Positions 47,578-60,500 of a stretch of DNA of 64,000 nt are shown here, piece by piece (position 1 is the stretch's first letter; the number at the start of each line of letters is the position of its first letter). The translations under genes were made by a program, and so were the position numbers. The notes beneath the pieces are model-generated. The model was given only the letters and a program-made list of their open reading frames with translations. It was not told where the DNA came from and did not search any database. The stretch spans positions 243,364 through 307,363 of the forward strand of contig JAJPIO010000007.1 of assembly GCA_021324735.1 (NCBI GenBank), written 5' to 3'. The stretch is from Bacteroidota bacterium (GTDB lineage Bacteria; Bacteroidota; Ignavibacteria; Palsa-1295).

Positions 47578-48174
47578 ATGGTGAGCGACATGCCTGAGGT
47601 TTCAGTCCCACCTGCTGTAGCCCAATATCGCGCGAAAGACACGCTCGTTACGCCGTCGAACATTATTAGCTTTATGCGCGCCCTCATGGTAGCGCCTGCA
47701 GTAATGTGCATTGTCGGGCATTTGTATCTCCTTGCAGCCTGCATCTGTATTGTCGCCGTTATCTCGGATCTCCTCGATGGTATGCTTGCCCGTCGTTTGG
47801 ATTCTGTCAGCGAATGGGGCAAGATCATCGACCCGTTGGCCGATAAAATCTTTGTAGGATTTATGGCACTTACGATGGCCGCTTATGGACTTGTGCCGTG
47901 GTGGTTCTTAGCTGTAATAGTCGGTCGTGACCTCTTAATTATTTTGGGCGGCACTTGGGTCAAGCGCAAACTGGGGGTTGTGCTTCCTTCCAATTATCCT
48001 GGAAAAGTAGCCGTGCTGGCAATTGGCCTCAATCTTTTCCTGGCATTGCTTGAAATTCAAGGCAATGCATTGCTTTATACACGGTGGTTAGCCGTTGTAC
48101 TAATGGCCATTTCACTTGTAATGTACGGTACGCGCGTAAAATCTCTTTTTGCCGCTGTGCCAGCTAAAAGCTGA
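47578..48174 (+). CDS. CDP-alcohol phosphatidyltransferase (PgsA-like)
   Basis: SDLLDGMLARRLDSVSEWGKIIDPLADKI matches DG-x2-AR-x8-G-x3-D-x3-D. Confidence 0.9.
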   Translation: MVSDMPEVSVPPAVAQYRAKDTLVTPSNIISFMRALMVAPAVMCIVGHLYLLAACICIVAVISDLLDGMLARRLDSVSEWGKIIDPLADKIFVGFMALTMAAYGLVPWWFLAVIVGRDLLIILGGTWVKRKLGVVLPSNYPGKVAVLAIGLNLFLALLEIQGNALLYTRWLAVVLMAISLVMYGTRVKSLFAAVPAKS

Positions 48175-48279
48175 GCACTTTCCGAAGTTTTCCTTCCCGT
48201 TCGGGTGTTACCCCGCCGCTCGTAATTCCATCGCCAACACTTCGGTTTAACGAACGAAGGCTTCAGCACTCTCCAAAAT

Positions 48280-49269
48280 ATGGGTTTTTTCGATAAATTC
48301 AAGCTTTCTCGGCTTCGCGAAGGTCTACAGAAATCGCATGATGAATTCGTGCGAAAGATCAACCGCATTTTCTATCAATCGCGAAAGATCGATGACGCCC
48401 TCATGGCGGAGATCGAAGAGACCTTGCTTCTGGCAGATGTCGGCGTTACCACGACCGATCGCATTATGGACCATCTCGTCCACGAGATGCAGTTTAAGAA
48501 ATGGTCGGAAGCCTCTCAACTTCGGGATGAACTGCGTGCGCAGATCGGTGAAGCACTGACGCGAAATGGTGAGTTGAAATTGCCGGAAGATCCCTTTGCT
48601 ATCCCCCCTGATAAAAAGCCTTATGTAATTCTTATTGTTGGGGTAAATGGTGTCGGCAAAACAACAACGATCGGTAAACTTGCATTAGCATATAAGAATG
48701 CAGGCAAGCGAGTGGTTATTGGTGCGGCCGATACTTTCCGTGCAGCGGCCAATCAGCAACTGGAAGTATGGGCCGATCGTGCAAGCGTCGAGATTATTCA
48801 GCAACATCACGGTGCCGATCCGGCAGCAGTGGCGTATGACACGGTACAATCAGCGATCAGTAAAGAAGCCGACGTAGTGCTGATCGACACAGCGGGACGC
48901 CTGCACACGAAGCAGAACCTGATGGCAGAGCTCGAAAAAATGACGCGCGTCATGAGAAAGCTAGTACCCGAGGTGCCGCATGAAGTGTTGCTGGTGCTCG
49001 ACGCAACGACGGGACAAAATGCGCTTCAACAGGCCCGTGAGTTCACAAAAGTGGCACCGGTTACCGGACTTATTTTAACCAAACTCGATGGTACCGCAAA
49101 GGGCGGAATTGTTATAGCTTTAACGAACGAGCTTAAGGTGCCTGTGCGTTACATCGGAGTCGGAGAAAAGATCGACGATCTTCAACCGTTCGATCCCAAT
49201 GAGTTTGCTCGGGCTATGTTCGGTGATGCGATGTTCCAGACCGAAGAGCAGGTAACGGAAGAAGCATGA
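48280..49269 (+). CDS. ftsY: Signal recognition particle receptor FtsY
   Basis: ILIVGVNGVGKTTTIGKLA, DTFRAAANQQLEVWADR, LIDTAGRLHTKQNLMAEL, TKLDGTAKGGIVIAL. Confidence 0.96.
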   Translation: MGFFDKFKLSRLREGLQKSHDEFVRKINRIFYQSRKIDDALMAEIEETLLLADVGVTTTDRIMDHLVHEMQFKKWSEASQLRDELRAQIGEALTRNGELKLPEDPFAIPPDKKPYVILIVGVNGVGKTTTIGKLALAYKNAGKRVVIGAADTFRAAANQQLEVWADRASVEIIQQHHGADPAAVAYDTVQSAISKEADVVLIDTAGRLHTKQNLMAELEKMTRVMRKLVPEVPHEVLLVLDATTGQNALQQAREFTKVAPVTGLILTKLDGTAKGGIVIALTNELKVPVRYIGVGEKIDDLQPFDPNEFARAMFGDAMFQTEEQVTEEA

Positions 49270-49332
49270 AGTAATGCATTACCGTCATTGGAAGGTCGTT
49301 TCAAACTTCTAATTCAACTTCCTTAGGTTTCT

Positions 49333-51255
49333 ATGCCCCTGATACGACGATTACCGGAATCCATAGCCCAGAAGATCGCGGCCGGCGAGGTCGTGACGCG
49401 GCCGGAATCCGTCGTAAAGGAATTGCTCGAAAATTCGCTCGATGCCGGTGCGCAGAATATTACGATCATTCTCAAGGACGCCGGACGCACACTTATCCAG
49501 ATCGTGGATGACGGAGCAGGAATGACCCGCGAGGACGCGCGAACTTCGATCGAGCGTCATGCAACTTCGAAACTTTCTGCCGTTGAAGATCTGGAAACGA
49601 TAGCAACCTATGGCTTCCGCGGAGAAGCGCTTGCGGCTATTGCTTCCGTTTCGCAGTTCGAGATGCGCACGCGTCCGGCAACAGAAGAGCTGGGGACACT
49701 TATCGAAGTGGAAGGCAGCATTCTTCGCAAGTGCGAATCGATCGCGTGCGACGAAGGTACGTCGATCGCGGTGCGAAATATCTTCTTCAATATTCCGGCT
49801 CGCCGGAAATTTATGAAGTCCGAGGCGACGGAATTCAAGCACGTTGTCGATTCGGTCACGAAAGCTGCTCTCGCACATAGTGATGTGCATTTTATTTTCG
49901 TCTCGGACGGAGATATGATCTTTGATCTTCCCGCCTATGTGCCGCTCCCCGAGCGTATTGAACAAATATTCGGCAGCCGTTTACGTGGCGCTTTACTGCC
50001 GATTGAACGTGTATCATCCGCATTGCACGTAACGGGCTTCGTAAGCGCGCCAAGCTTTGTAAAGCGCGTCCGAACGGAGCAATTCTTCTTTGTTAATAAT
50101 CGACCGATCGTTTCTCGGGGGCTTTCCTACGCGGTAGCCAGCGCCTACGAGCATTTGGTCGAGAAGGGCGCCTTTCCGTCTGCATTCTTATATCTTACGA
50201 TCGATCCCTCCCATATCGATGTGAACGTTCATCCGCAGAAATTAGAAATTAAATTCGAAGATGAACGCGGCATGATCGAGGAAGTACGAAGAGCGTTACA
50301 AGATACGCTTTCGAAAGCGACCGTTGCTATGGCACAGGAAGGCGCACTGGCGCCACAAATGTCAATGCCGGAGGCTCTCAACAATGGCATCGATCCGGCT
50401 CGCATGCGTTTTCCTGATTATGCCAATGCTGCAAACCTGAAGAAGGAAGGGACCGGAGGTGGTTCTACATCCACTGTATCGACGAATTCAGTAACTCCAA
50501 ATGGTAATGGACTGAGCACCCTCGAACGGCTCTTCGGTGCAAAACCGGACGATCTCTTTCGCGGCAAATCAGTTGATACTCTATCTTCACCGCAAGTTGC
50601 TTTGTCACAACCTCCGGTGGAACGCACTGGTCTTGCCGCAGAGGTCCTGAAAGACCGTCCTGTTCTGTGGCAACTTCACAATAAGTATATCTTCTCGCAG
50701 ATCAAGTCGGGACTGATGATCGTCGATCAGCATGTGGCGCACGAGCGTATTCTCTACGAGCGCGCACTCCGATCGATGGCTGAGAATAATCCGGCATCGC
50801 AGCAGTTACTCTTTCCACAGCATCTCGACCTATTACCGCGAGAGCTGGCACTTGTGAAAGAGCTTCTGCCCGAACTCGAGAAGATCGGTTTCCAGATCCG
50901 GTTTTTTGGAGGGATGAGCATAATTATCGATGGCATTCCAGCCGATGTTCATTCGGGACGCGAAGAAGGAATTTTACGAGAAGTATTGGAAGGCTACGAA
51001 GAATACGGAGAAACACAACAGCTTCAAAGCCGCGATGCCCTGGCTGCGACCTTCTCATGCAAGGCTGCAATAAAAGCAGGCGACAAGTTATCGCAGGAAG
51101 AGATGCACGTCCTGATCGAGCAACTCTTCGAAACACAGATGCCGTATGTCTGTCCTCACGGCCGGCCGATCGTTATTAAGCTTGCGATCGACGAACTCGA
51201 TCGCCGCTTTGGCCGCACGCCGGTCGAGACAATGGAGAAAGCAGAAGCGGCCTGA
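49333..51255 (+). CDS. mutL: DNA mismatch repair protein MutL
   Basis: IAQKIAAGEVVTRPESVVKELLENSLDAGA, YGFRGEALAAIASV, C-terminal VPCPHGRP-like YVCPHGRPIVIKL. Confidence 0.96.
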   Translation: MPLIRRLPESIAQKIAAGEVVTRPESVVKELLENSLDAGAQNITIILKDAGRTLIQIVDDGAGMTREDARTSIERHATSKLSAVEDLETIATYGFRGEALAAIASVSQFEMRTRPATEELGTLIEVEGSILRKCESIACDEGTSIAVRNIFFNIPARRKFMKSEATEFKHVVDSVTKAALAHSDVHFIFVSDGDMIFDLPAYVPLPERIEQIFGSRLRGALLPIERVSSALHVTGFVSAPSFVKRVRTEQFFFVNNRPIVSRGLSYAVASAYEHLVEKGAFPSAFLYLTIDPSHIDVNVHPQKLEIKFEDERGMIEEVRRALQDTLSKATVAMAQEGALAPQMSMPEALNNGIDPARMRFPDYANAANLKKEGTGGGSTSTVSTNSVTPNGNGLSTLERLFGAKPDDLFRGKSVDTLSSPQVALSQPPVERTGLAAEVLKDRPVLWQLHNKYIFSQIKSGLMIVDQHVAHERILYERALRSMAENNPASQQLLFPQHLDLLPRELALVKELLPELEKIGFQIRFFGGMSIIIDGIPADVHSGREEGILREVLEGYEEYGETQQLQSRDALAATFSCKAAIKAGDKLSQEEMHVLIEQLFETQMPYVCPHGRPIVIKLAIDELDRRFGRTPVETMEKAEAA

Positions 51256-51278
51256 TCCTTCATCTATCAGTATTAAAT

Positions 51279-51310
51279 AAAAAAAGCGAAGGATTTCCTT
51301 CGCTTTTTTT
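51279..51310 (+). terminator. Rho-independent terminator (bidirectional)
   Basis: aaaaaaagcgaagga-ttt-ccttcgcttttttt immediately after mutL. Confidence 0.9.
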
Positions 51311-51326
51311 AGCTATGAAGCATTCA

Positions 51327-52103
51327 TTACGAATGCTTTAGCAAAACGCTTTCGCTTCCTTTGAAGTAGCCGGTAAACAGTAAGGATGTGATATGTGCAC
51401 TGTGAACGACATTGACCACAACCCCTGCATTGGCAGAGACATACGTATCAACAGTAGATGTGATCGGCGCTCCAAGACCGGTATTAATGCTTACCGTGTG
51501 GATCGCATGCTTCGCCGTCACGCTTGATCCCTGGACAACGATGGAAGTATCCGCTTGTTCAACCGCCGTAATTTTTACCAAAGCATTGCTCAGTAGTGGC
51601 GTGTTATTAGCACCCATGATATTGAGCACCGTACTATCGGCTGTCCAGGTATCCCCTGCATTGGCATTCAGCTTTGATTGAAGCACCCATCCTGCCTGAA
51701 TAGGCTGTATCACTCGCAAAACCGCCTGGTTATTGTTGACGGCTTCCAGGCCATAATTGTAATGCCAGTAATTGCCATTATCATCCTGAGAAATATAGGT
51801 GGTGTCGGCGGAGGCACCAGAGCTATGCGTGTTAACGAGAACCGTGACATTCGATTTGCCGTACACTGTCTGGTTCGTTGCAACGACGGTTGACGTCACC
51901 GTATCCGTGCTCGATGGGATCGGTTTATCCTGGCCGTACGTGCCACCGGCCGTATCGAGTTGGTTCTGCTTAAAAGTATAGCTTGTTCCCTTATTGTAAT
52001 TCACCTGATTAGACGAATTAACTGCCGTTTGCGTCGGCGTACCGCACCCCAAAAACCATAAGGTTGCGGCGATAACAGGAGTCGGGAGAAGAATGCGTTT
52101 CAT
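51327..52103 (-). CDS. Lipoprotein of unknown function
   Basis: Lipobox LWFLGC; secreted beta-rich sequence. Confidence 0.6.
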   Translation of the reverse strand: MKRILLPTPVIAATLWFLGCGTPTQTAVNSSNQVNYNKGTSYTFKQNQLDTAGGTYGQDKPIPSSTDTVTSTVVATNQTVYGKSNVTVLVNTHSSGASADTTYISQDDNGNYWHYNYGLEAVNNNQAVLRVIQPIQAGWVLQSKLNANAGDTWTADSTVLNIMGANNTPLLSNALVKITAVEQADTSIVVQGSSVTAKHAIHTVSINTGLGAPITSTVDTYVSANAGVVVNVVHSAHITSLLFTGYFKGSESVLLKHS

Positions 52104-52288
52104 GCAATATTCCTAAACTATTCGAAAAAGACTGATTTTATGCGGTCCATACGGCTCGCTCTACAATACAACCCCACTTATTGGCGAAAGTTACAGGATT
52201 AATGAGAAGTAAGCGAATGACCGTTTGAGTCATGAAACCTGCTTCACCCGCGAGCGTAGGCATTCCTATCTTTTACTAATATACGCCT

Positions 52289-53011
52289 ATGAAAGTCCTA
52301 CGATTCTTACCCGTGATCGGCTTCATTTTCTTCTTGGGATGCCTTAAAATATCCGCTAACCTGATGACATATACCGGCGATGGAAATGAAACGACCGAAG
52401 CTCGGTCGCTTCCACCCTTTCACGACATCGAACTTGGTGGAGCGTATGAGGTCGTGCTCACACAAGGGAATACGTCCGAGGTCCGTATTGAAACGGATAA
52501 AAATCTGCTGGAACACATCACTACGACAGTAACGAACGGCAAACTCGTGATCAATTCGGATGGCAACTTGCGGCCGACCAACACGATCCGCGTTTTTATT
52601 ACAACACCTAACTATACTTCGGTTGAATTAGAAGGTTCGGGCAGCGTGCACGGAGCGACACCGATCAATTCCAATGCTCTTGCACTCGACCTATCCGGCT
52701 CGGGAGAATACGACCTCGACGTGCATGCAAAACAATTGGAAAGCCGTGTGGAGGGATCCGGGACGATCAAGCTTTCCGGTAATACGGACAAACACACTGT
52801 CGATATTGCAGGATCGGGTAATATTAAAGGTGGCGATCTTATTGCTCAGGAAACCGCCGTGAATATTGAAGGCTCAGGCAATGCACTGGTCAACGTCGAG
52901 CATAAGCTCGATGCCTCGATCGCTGGCTCCGGCAGTATTCGTTATCGCGGTGCATCGACCGAGGTCCATAGCAATATTACCGGCTCTGGCTCGGTCGAGC
53001 ACATCAACTAA
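52289..53011 (+). CDS. Head GIN domain (DUF2807) lipoprotein
   Basis: FHDIELGGAYEVVLTQGNTSEVRIETDKNLLEHI... with repeated GSG(S/N) beta-helix turns. Confidence 0.85.
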   Translation: MKVLRFLPVIGFIFFLGCLKISANLMTYTGDGNETTEARSLPPFHDIELGGAYEVVLTQGNTSEVRIETDKNLLEHITTTVTNGKLVINSDGNLRPTNTIRVFITTPNYTSVELEGSGSVHGATPINSNALALDLSGSGEYDLDVHAKQLESRVEGSGTIKLSGNTDKHTVDIAGSGNIKGGDLIAQETAVNIEGSGNALVNVEHKLDASIAGSGSIRYRGASTEVHSNITGSGSVEHIN

Positions 53012-53030
53012 GCGATCGTTTCGAGTGACG

Positions 53031-53954
<924 letters not shown>

Positions 53955-54199
53955 TTATCTATTCTGTTCTTAGTGTCTGACGGGAGGACCAGGAGAAAAC
54001 TTCTGAGAACCTTCCACATTTTGCCCTACAGATGAGCCATTGCCGTTCAATAATGCAAATCGCTTATCCCAGGGCCCATTTACTGGCTGCAAAAATACGA
54101 TGCTCGCCCCTCCTAAAGCTGATTTTTAATTGACAAATAGTGGCAAAGTAATCGATTTTCATGTCTCTTATTTAAGCCTAATTTGCTGCTTATGTGGCA

Positions 54200-54500
54200 C
54201 GTCCTGTGTGCTATTATTAGGTGTCGCGAGAAAAGAGCGGCCGAAGCAAAAAATATAAGGATCGATATTAGAAGTAGTATTTAGATAATATAAACGGTCG
54301 TTCGGTCCTACTTGTAGGACCTTAAGCGGAGGAAGCCGATGCAATCGCTGCCTACGTAGCGAAACAGCATCGGGACTTTGAGGAGAAGAGAAAGCATAGG
54401 CGTGCTTCTTACTAACAAGCAAGCCCAGCTTCAGGCAAGATGAGAGGAGAACATAGGGTACCGGTTCTCAAGAAACCCCGCCTTTAAGGCGGGGTTTTAT
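54200..54500 (+). ncRNA. Candidate structured non-coding RNA
   Basis: Several consecutive stems: ggtccta/taggacc (54304-54321), ccgatgc/gcatcgg (54336-54373), gagaac/gttctc (54447-54469), ending in a strong terminator; no convincing ORF. The 5' end is a guess. Confidence 0.4.
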
Positions 54501-54502
54501 TT
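54473..54502 (+). terminator. Rho-independent terminator (likely bidirectional)
   Basis: aaaccccgcc-tttaa-ggcggggtttt followed by attta on the + strand. Confidence 0.85.
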
Positions 54503-57500
54503 ATAGCTCTACAGCGGAAATACTCAAGTTACTGATTGCTGCAGTTCCAGTACTAATTGCTTTCAAGCTCACATCCATCCAATTGGCAACACCTACGGAC
54601 ATTGAAACAATAGCATTTAGTGAAAAGGCATAGGTATCACCTGAAGCAGAATTATTAATTGTAACCAGTGCCCCGGCCACTGTACCGGCAAGAGTTGTAC
54701 TTCCATTGGAGGGTGCGGTACCAGTACCAAACCGAATTTGAACACCAGCGCCACCGGTAGTGGTATTATCAATTGTACCGGAAATGATTATTAATACTTT
54801 ACCGCTTCCGCTCGGAGTAATTTTGGCAGCCCCACCCAGACCCATCATTACACCAGTAGTATTAGTAGTACCCGCCGGGTTTGTAGGAGTACCTTGATAA
54901 TAATTAGGCGCTGTGGACACGAAGTTGGTGCCATTACTCTTCAGTGTATTTCCCGCTGTGCTTGCCGTCGCTGGATAGGTCGCCGTGCTCCAGGAAGGAG
55001 CGGAATTCGCACCTGATTGTAAGATCTGACCGGCCGTGGCAGTCCCGGTTAAAATAGCACCGGCGGATCCAGTACTATAGAAAATACCCCCATTCGAAGC
55101 AGTTAGGTTGGCATTCGTCCCACCATTTGCTAACGGTAATACTCCGGAAGAGATCAATCCACTGCTGTTTGTATATAACGCACCTGCTCCATATTTTTGA
55201 AGCGTAGCGATACCGGAGCCGTTGAAGGACATCACTTTATTGGATGACAGGTTGCCTCCCGTCTGAAAAATAAGGGAATCTCCTGGCGATGCCGGACCAA
55301 TTATTAGGTTACCACCGAGATTATAGAGATATCCGGCATTCGGTCCGCCATTACTATATGCCGCTTGGGAATAGCCCGAGCTATTGATGCCCATATCGAT
55401 ATAGAATGACGTATCGGTACCGTTGTCGGCCGTCGCTACGATGTCGGTCGAGGCAGAACTTCCGTTAGATTGATTCTGCACTGTTATTTGTAAGTAGCTA
55501 TTTAATGATCCAGACGCTGCCAAAACGGAATTTGGTAGAACACTACCTCCTCCTAAGCGAAGCGTATTATTGACATCATCCCAATAAAAATTGGTATTAT
55601 CCTGCGAATATGTTCCGCCTGTGCCGGCAAATACAACGCTCCCAGGAGTGAAAGCTGTCGTAGAACCGGTACCGCCATTCGCAACCGGAAGCGCCGTGCC
55701 AGAATAACCCACTGCCAGTGTTCCACTCGATGTGATAGGCGATCCGGAAATCGAGAGAAAACCTGGTACGGTCATTCCCACGGAAGTAACACTACCTGTT
55801 CCAGGAGTTATCCAACTCATTGTACCGCCAGTCGTTGAAGAGAGCACTTGTCCGTTCGAGGCCGGTGCTGTAATCGGGAGAACGTAATTAATATTTGTTG
55901 CTCCCTGCGCACCTGCTCGCAGTGATGTGCGTCCGGAAGATGTCCCTTGAAATATTAGACTATCTGCCGTGCCACTGTTATTCGATAGAAATAGATTACC
56001 ATTCTGCACCTGTAATTTTTGGGTGGGGTTGACCATACCGATGCCAACATTGCCGACCTCGAAGGTCGAAGCCCCTTCTCCGGTTGAAAAATTATAGGTG
56101 GGCGTTCCACTATTGACGCCCAGCGTATTCATAAACAATTCAAATTCGCCGAAGGTCTGGTTCGCTGTGTTACGGATGGTCGACGTCCTGGCCTCGAGAC
56201 GCAAGTTCGACTGCACACCAGTACCCGGCTTAAATCCAAAGTCGACAAGGTTAACGCCCGGATTTGCGGCGTTCGGTATCATCTCGAAAAGTGCGCCATT
56301 CGAGCCGGTACGGTTCTGTAAATGTAAACGACTTGTGCCGTAAATATCGCCGGTCGATTCATAATACAGGTCCGAATCGGTTGTTGTTATATAGGAGCGA
56401 GCACCAGAAGTATTGTGTAGCACGATATTCGGTTGTGCAATCCCACCACTGGTAGTGACAGAGAGGCCGGTCGCAGTACCGCTTCCATTCGCCTTAGAGG
56501 TGATCGTTAATCCGGTCGCGGATCCGTTGGTGACGGCGCTGCCATCCGCAGTGATCGCTGCTCCGGCGAGTGCCGTACCGCTCGCGATCGTACCATACGC
56601 AATATCGAACAGCTTTGTCGTCGCGGTAGTGATCGTGGTCTGTGTCGAGGAAGGTCCATATTGCACACCGGCACTACCAATATCGCTCGGAGTGATCGCA
56701 GACGACACAAAATTGGTCCCATCGCTTCGCAAGAAATTACCGGCCGTACCAGCCGTCGCCGGATACGTCGCGGTGGACCATGACGGTGCGCTGCTTGCTC
56801 CAGAGCGAAGAATTTGCCCAGCTGTCGCAGTGCCTGCTAAAATCGCCGCTGCACTGCCTGTGCTGTAGAAGATACCACCGTTCGAGGCTGTTAAGGAAGC
56901 GCCTGTACCCCCATTCGAAAGCGTTAATGGCGAACCCAATGTGAGGCTTGCAAGTGTCCCTGCTCCGGTCGAGCTAATACGCTGAGTACCATTGAAATCG
57001 AGCTCGATACCCGACCCGAGATTGAATTGCGTTGAATTGATCGTTGCCCTCGTTGCAAGTGAGTTATCAGTATTCGAAGATCCGCCGGGCGTTGGCGTCT
57101 GTAAAATGATACTGCTGCTGCCTGAGCCTTCCGAAATACCACTCGAAAGGGTGAGATCGCCACCAGCGAGGTTATTAGTACTGGCTGCTACAAGCGGAGC
57201 ACCAGCCTGAACCGTCAGGCCTTGGCCTGGAAGAGTATTCGAAGTGTTTCTCGAAAGTGACGCAGTACGCGCAGTTGTTCCATTGAATGTAAGACCGGTC
57301 GGGTACGTAATCGTACCCGTCATTCCCGTAAGCGCTGTGATATTCGATTGTACCACACTTGGTAACGTTTGGCTAAGCGATGGTATGTTCGACCCGTTGG
57401 TGACAAGTACACTATTAGCACCAGCAGAGGTAGCCTGAATCGGTGAGGACCCATTACCATACAAAATACCATTCTGTGTAAAACTTGTAGCACCGGTTCC

Positions 57501-60500
57501 ACCCGAAGAAACACTCGATCCGCCGCCAATGAAATCAACTGCCCAACCACCTAATTCTTCATCCCATTGCAGTTGAATAATTCCACCAAGCGGAATGGTA
57601 ACCGGAGATCCCGTACCGGTCGTAATGCGGTTACCAGCGGTACTCGAAGAAGATTGATTTAAAAAAGTCAGGTCCTGTCCTGTCAAATTAATGACCTGCA
57701 TAATGCGACTTTCGACGCCTCCCGAAAGGCCAGTGATCGTATCCGGACCGGCTACCCCTGTAAGACCAACATGTAAGGTAAATTGCGAACCTGAACTCAC
57801 ATTATGATTTTGAGTATTACCGGTGATCGTAACGGTATCATCGTGGACAACGAGCGTTCCATTAATATCCAATGTTCCGCGCGGCGTTGATGTGCCAATT
57901 CCAAAGTGTCCACCATTGTCCAAGCGTATTTTTTCCGATCCACCGGTCGTTAAAGTGATATAATCGCCAGAAGGAGTTCCACCGGAAGTCGATTGTAAAT
58001 TGAGGGAAGCGCCATTCGCCGTTCCACCATACAAGACTGGTGTCGTCGTTGACGTCGAAGCGGTAAGGGTCGTAAATGCGCCCGTCGATGGATTCGAAGA
58101 GCCGATACTCGAGTTAGTGATCGTGAGGCCGGAAATACTGGATGTAAAACTAGGTGCTCCACTGCCACCCGATATTAGTAACTGACCGGAAGAACCTGCA
58201 CCGGTGGATGACATTGCAGTCGCAGACGCACCGTAGATAATACCTCCCGCCGTAAGCGCACTCGATTGTCCGGTGCCGCCGTTTGCTACTGCTAGTGTCC
58301 CTCCCAATGTCATCGTGCCAGAAGCCGTTACAGGACTATTGGAGACCGTAAGCCCGGTCGTACCACCGGAAAGACCGACGCTGGTAACGGTTCCATTTCC
58401 CGTACCAACAGAAGACCATCCAAAACCGCCACCAGGAATAACGTAAAGAAATTTTCCGGTTTGGGACGACGTGTCAGGTACCATAGATCGAAACGCGGCA
58501 CCAATGGACGTTTGCCCCGTCCCACCATTCGAAGCGCTTAGTGTTCCAGCGAGTGTGATCGTACCAGTAGTTGTGACCGGTCCGCCGCTCGTTGTAAGGC
58601 CTGTCGTACCGCCGGAAACATTGACACTCGTAACTGATCCATTTCCAGAACCTGCTGCGGACCATACAAAGCCGCCGCCTGGCTGTACGTAAAGATATTT
58701 TCCCGACTGACCGGTTGTATCGGGTGTAAGCGCCTTCAGTGCGGACGTAGCAGAGTTTGAACCCGTACCACCATTAGCGATCGGTACGATTGTAGAACCC
58801 CACGAGGCGATTGTTCCAATGCGAGTAATGTTATCTTGTACCGCATTTGGTAATGTTGAACCAATCGACGGCACACCGGAGCCATCGGTGACAAGCACAC
58901 CGTTATTCGCCGTTGCGAGTCCCGTGATTGTATTCGTTGTACTGGAATAAAGTAGTTGTTTCGCTGTCGTGCTTGCCGGGTATGTTGCAGAACTCCACAC
59001 CGGGGCCGAGTTAGAGCCGGATAATAGCACTTGGTTCGCAGTCGAAGTGCCGGCGAGGATCGCCCCGGCTGATCCGGTACTATAAAAAACACCTCCATTC
59101 GATGCCGTAAGTGAAGTACCAGTGCCCCCATTGGCAAGTGTCAATGCAGAACCAAGCGTTAGACTAGTGAGAGTACCGGCGCCAGCCGATGAGATGCGCG
59201 TCGTTCCGTTAACAAGTAGATCGACACCGTTCATAAGATTTAATTGTGTCGCATTGAGAGACAATCGAGTAGCTGGAATATTATCCGTATTACCAGTCGA
59301 ACCAGACGCTGCAGTTTGAAAATAAATATTTGATGTACCGGTACCTTCGGAGATACCACTCGAAAGCGTAAGATTGCCTCCAGCAAGATTATTCGTGCTT
59401 GCGCTCGCCAATGGAGCGCCTGCTTGTATGGTGAGGCCCTGCCCTGGCAATGTATTCGAGTTGTTTCTCGCCACCGATTCCATGCGCCCGCCCGTACCAT
59501 CGAACGTAAGTGATGTCGGATACTGAATGGGACCATTCAGACTCGGAAGCGAATCGATATTATTTAGTACGGTGCTGGGCAAGTGTTGGCTGAGTGAAGG
59601 GACATTTGAACCATCCGTTACGAGAATACTATTAGGAGCAGCACTCGTCACTTGAATCGGAGCCGTACCGTTACCGTAGAGTATTCCGTTTTGTGCAAAG
59701 TTCGTACTTCCTGTCCCGCCAGAAGAGACCGCAGTGGTAACACCTCCGGCATATTCTACCGCCCACCCCATTAATTCGGTACTGTACGTCAGTGCAGCGA
59801 GAGCGCTGGGTGGAAGTTCCAGGTCAGCAGTGCCCGTGTAGATCCAACTTCCTGGACCGCTCAAGAGCGACATATTTGCCAGTGTTATGGTCTCTCCTGT
59901 CAAGTTGGCGATCTTAATATACCTACCCTGCGCCCCTCCGGTAAACCCGGTGATGGTCGCGGGGCCGGCGGTACCACTCATCCCGATCGATAAATTTACT
60001 CGGGAGCCGGCACTCACATTGTTGTTCGTTGAGCTTCCGACGATTGTTACAGAATCGACGCCAAAGATCATTGATCCTTCAATATCCAGCGCCGCTTGTG
60101 GCGATGTCGTACCGACTCCAACCCTTCCGGCGAGCATCGTACCGGATATATTTGCATTGCCCGTTTGCGTCGTACCCGGCGTCGAACCTTGCAATTGAAC
60201 GCCAGAGGTCGATGTGGTCAGTATTCCGCCCGTCGCAGGAAGCGTATACGTCTGTGGTGATGAGGGACCGGTGAAGGTAACATATTGGCTTCCCGTCCCA
60301 CCGTTAGCACCCGTGAGCGGCGATGCTAATGTTAAACTCGAGAGATTACCCACACCACTCGACGAAATACGTTGCGTGCCATTTTGGTCGAGTTCGATAT
60401 CGGCGCCAAGATTTAATTGGGTTGAATTGAGCGTAAGACGGGTAGCTGGTGTGTTATCGACATTTGAAGAGCCAACCTGCGGAGATGGCGTCTGAAATAC

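Noticed and set aside
54195-54212. Possible sigma-54 promoter (tgtggcacgtcctgtgtgct) before the candidate ncRNA
   Set aside because: GG and GC elements are separated by 12 nt rather than the required 10.
54168-54422. Minus-strand 84-aa ORF over the candidate ncRNA
   Set aside because: Composition is not protein-like and the DNA is better explained by stem-loops plus terminator; not fully excluded.
56413-56868. Plus-strand ORFs opposite the giant repeat gene (e.g. 151 aa, also 60214-60495, 62988-63539)
   Set aside because: Antisense frames kept open by the Gly/Thr/Ser-rich repetitive coding sequence; no family signal.
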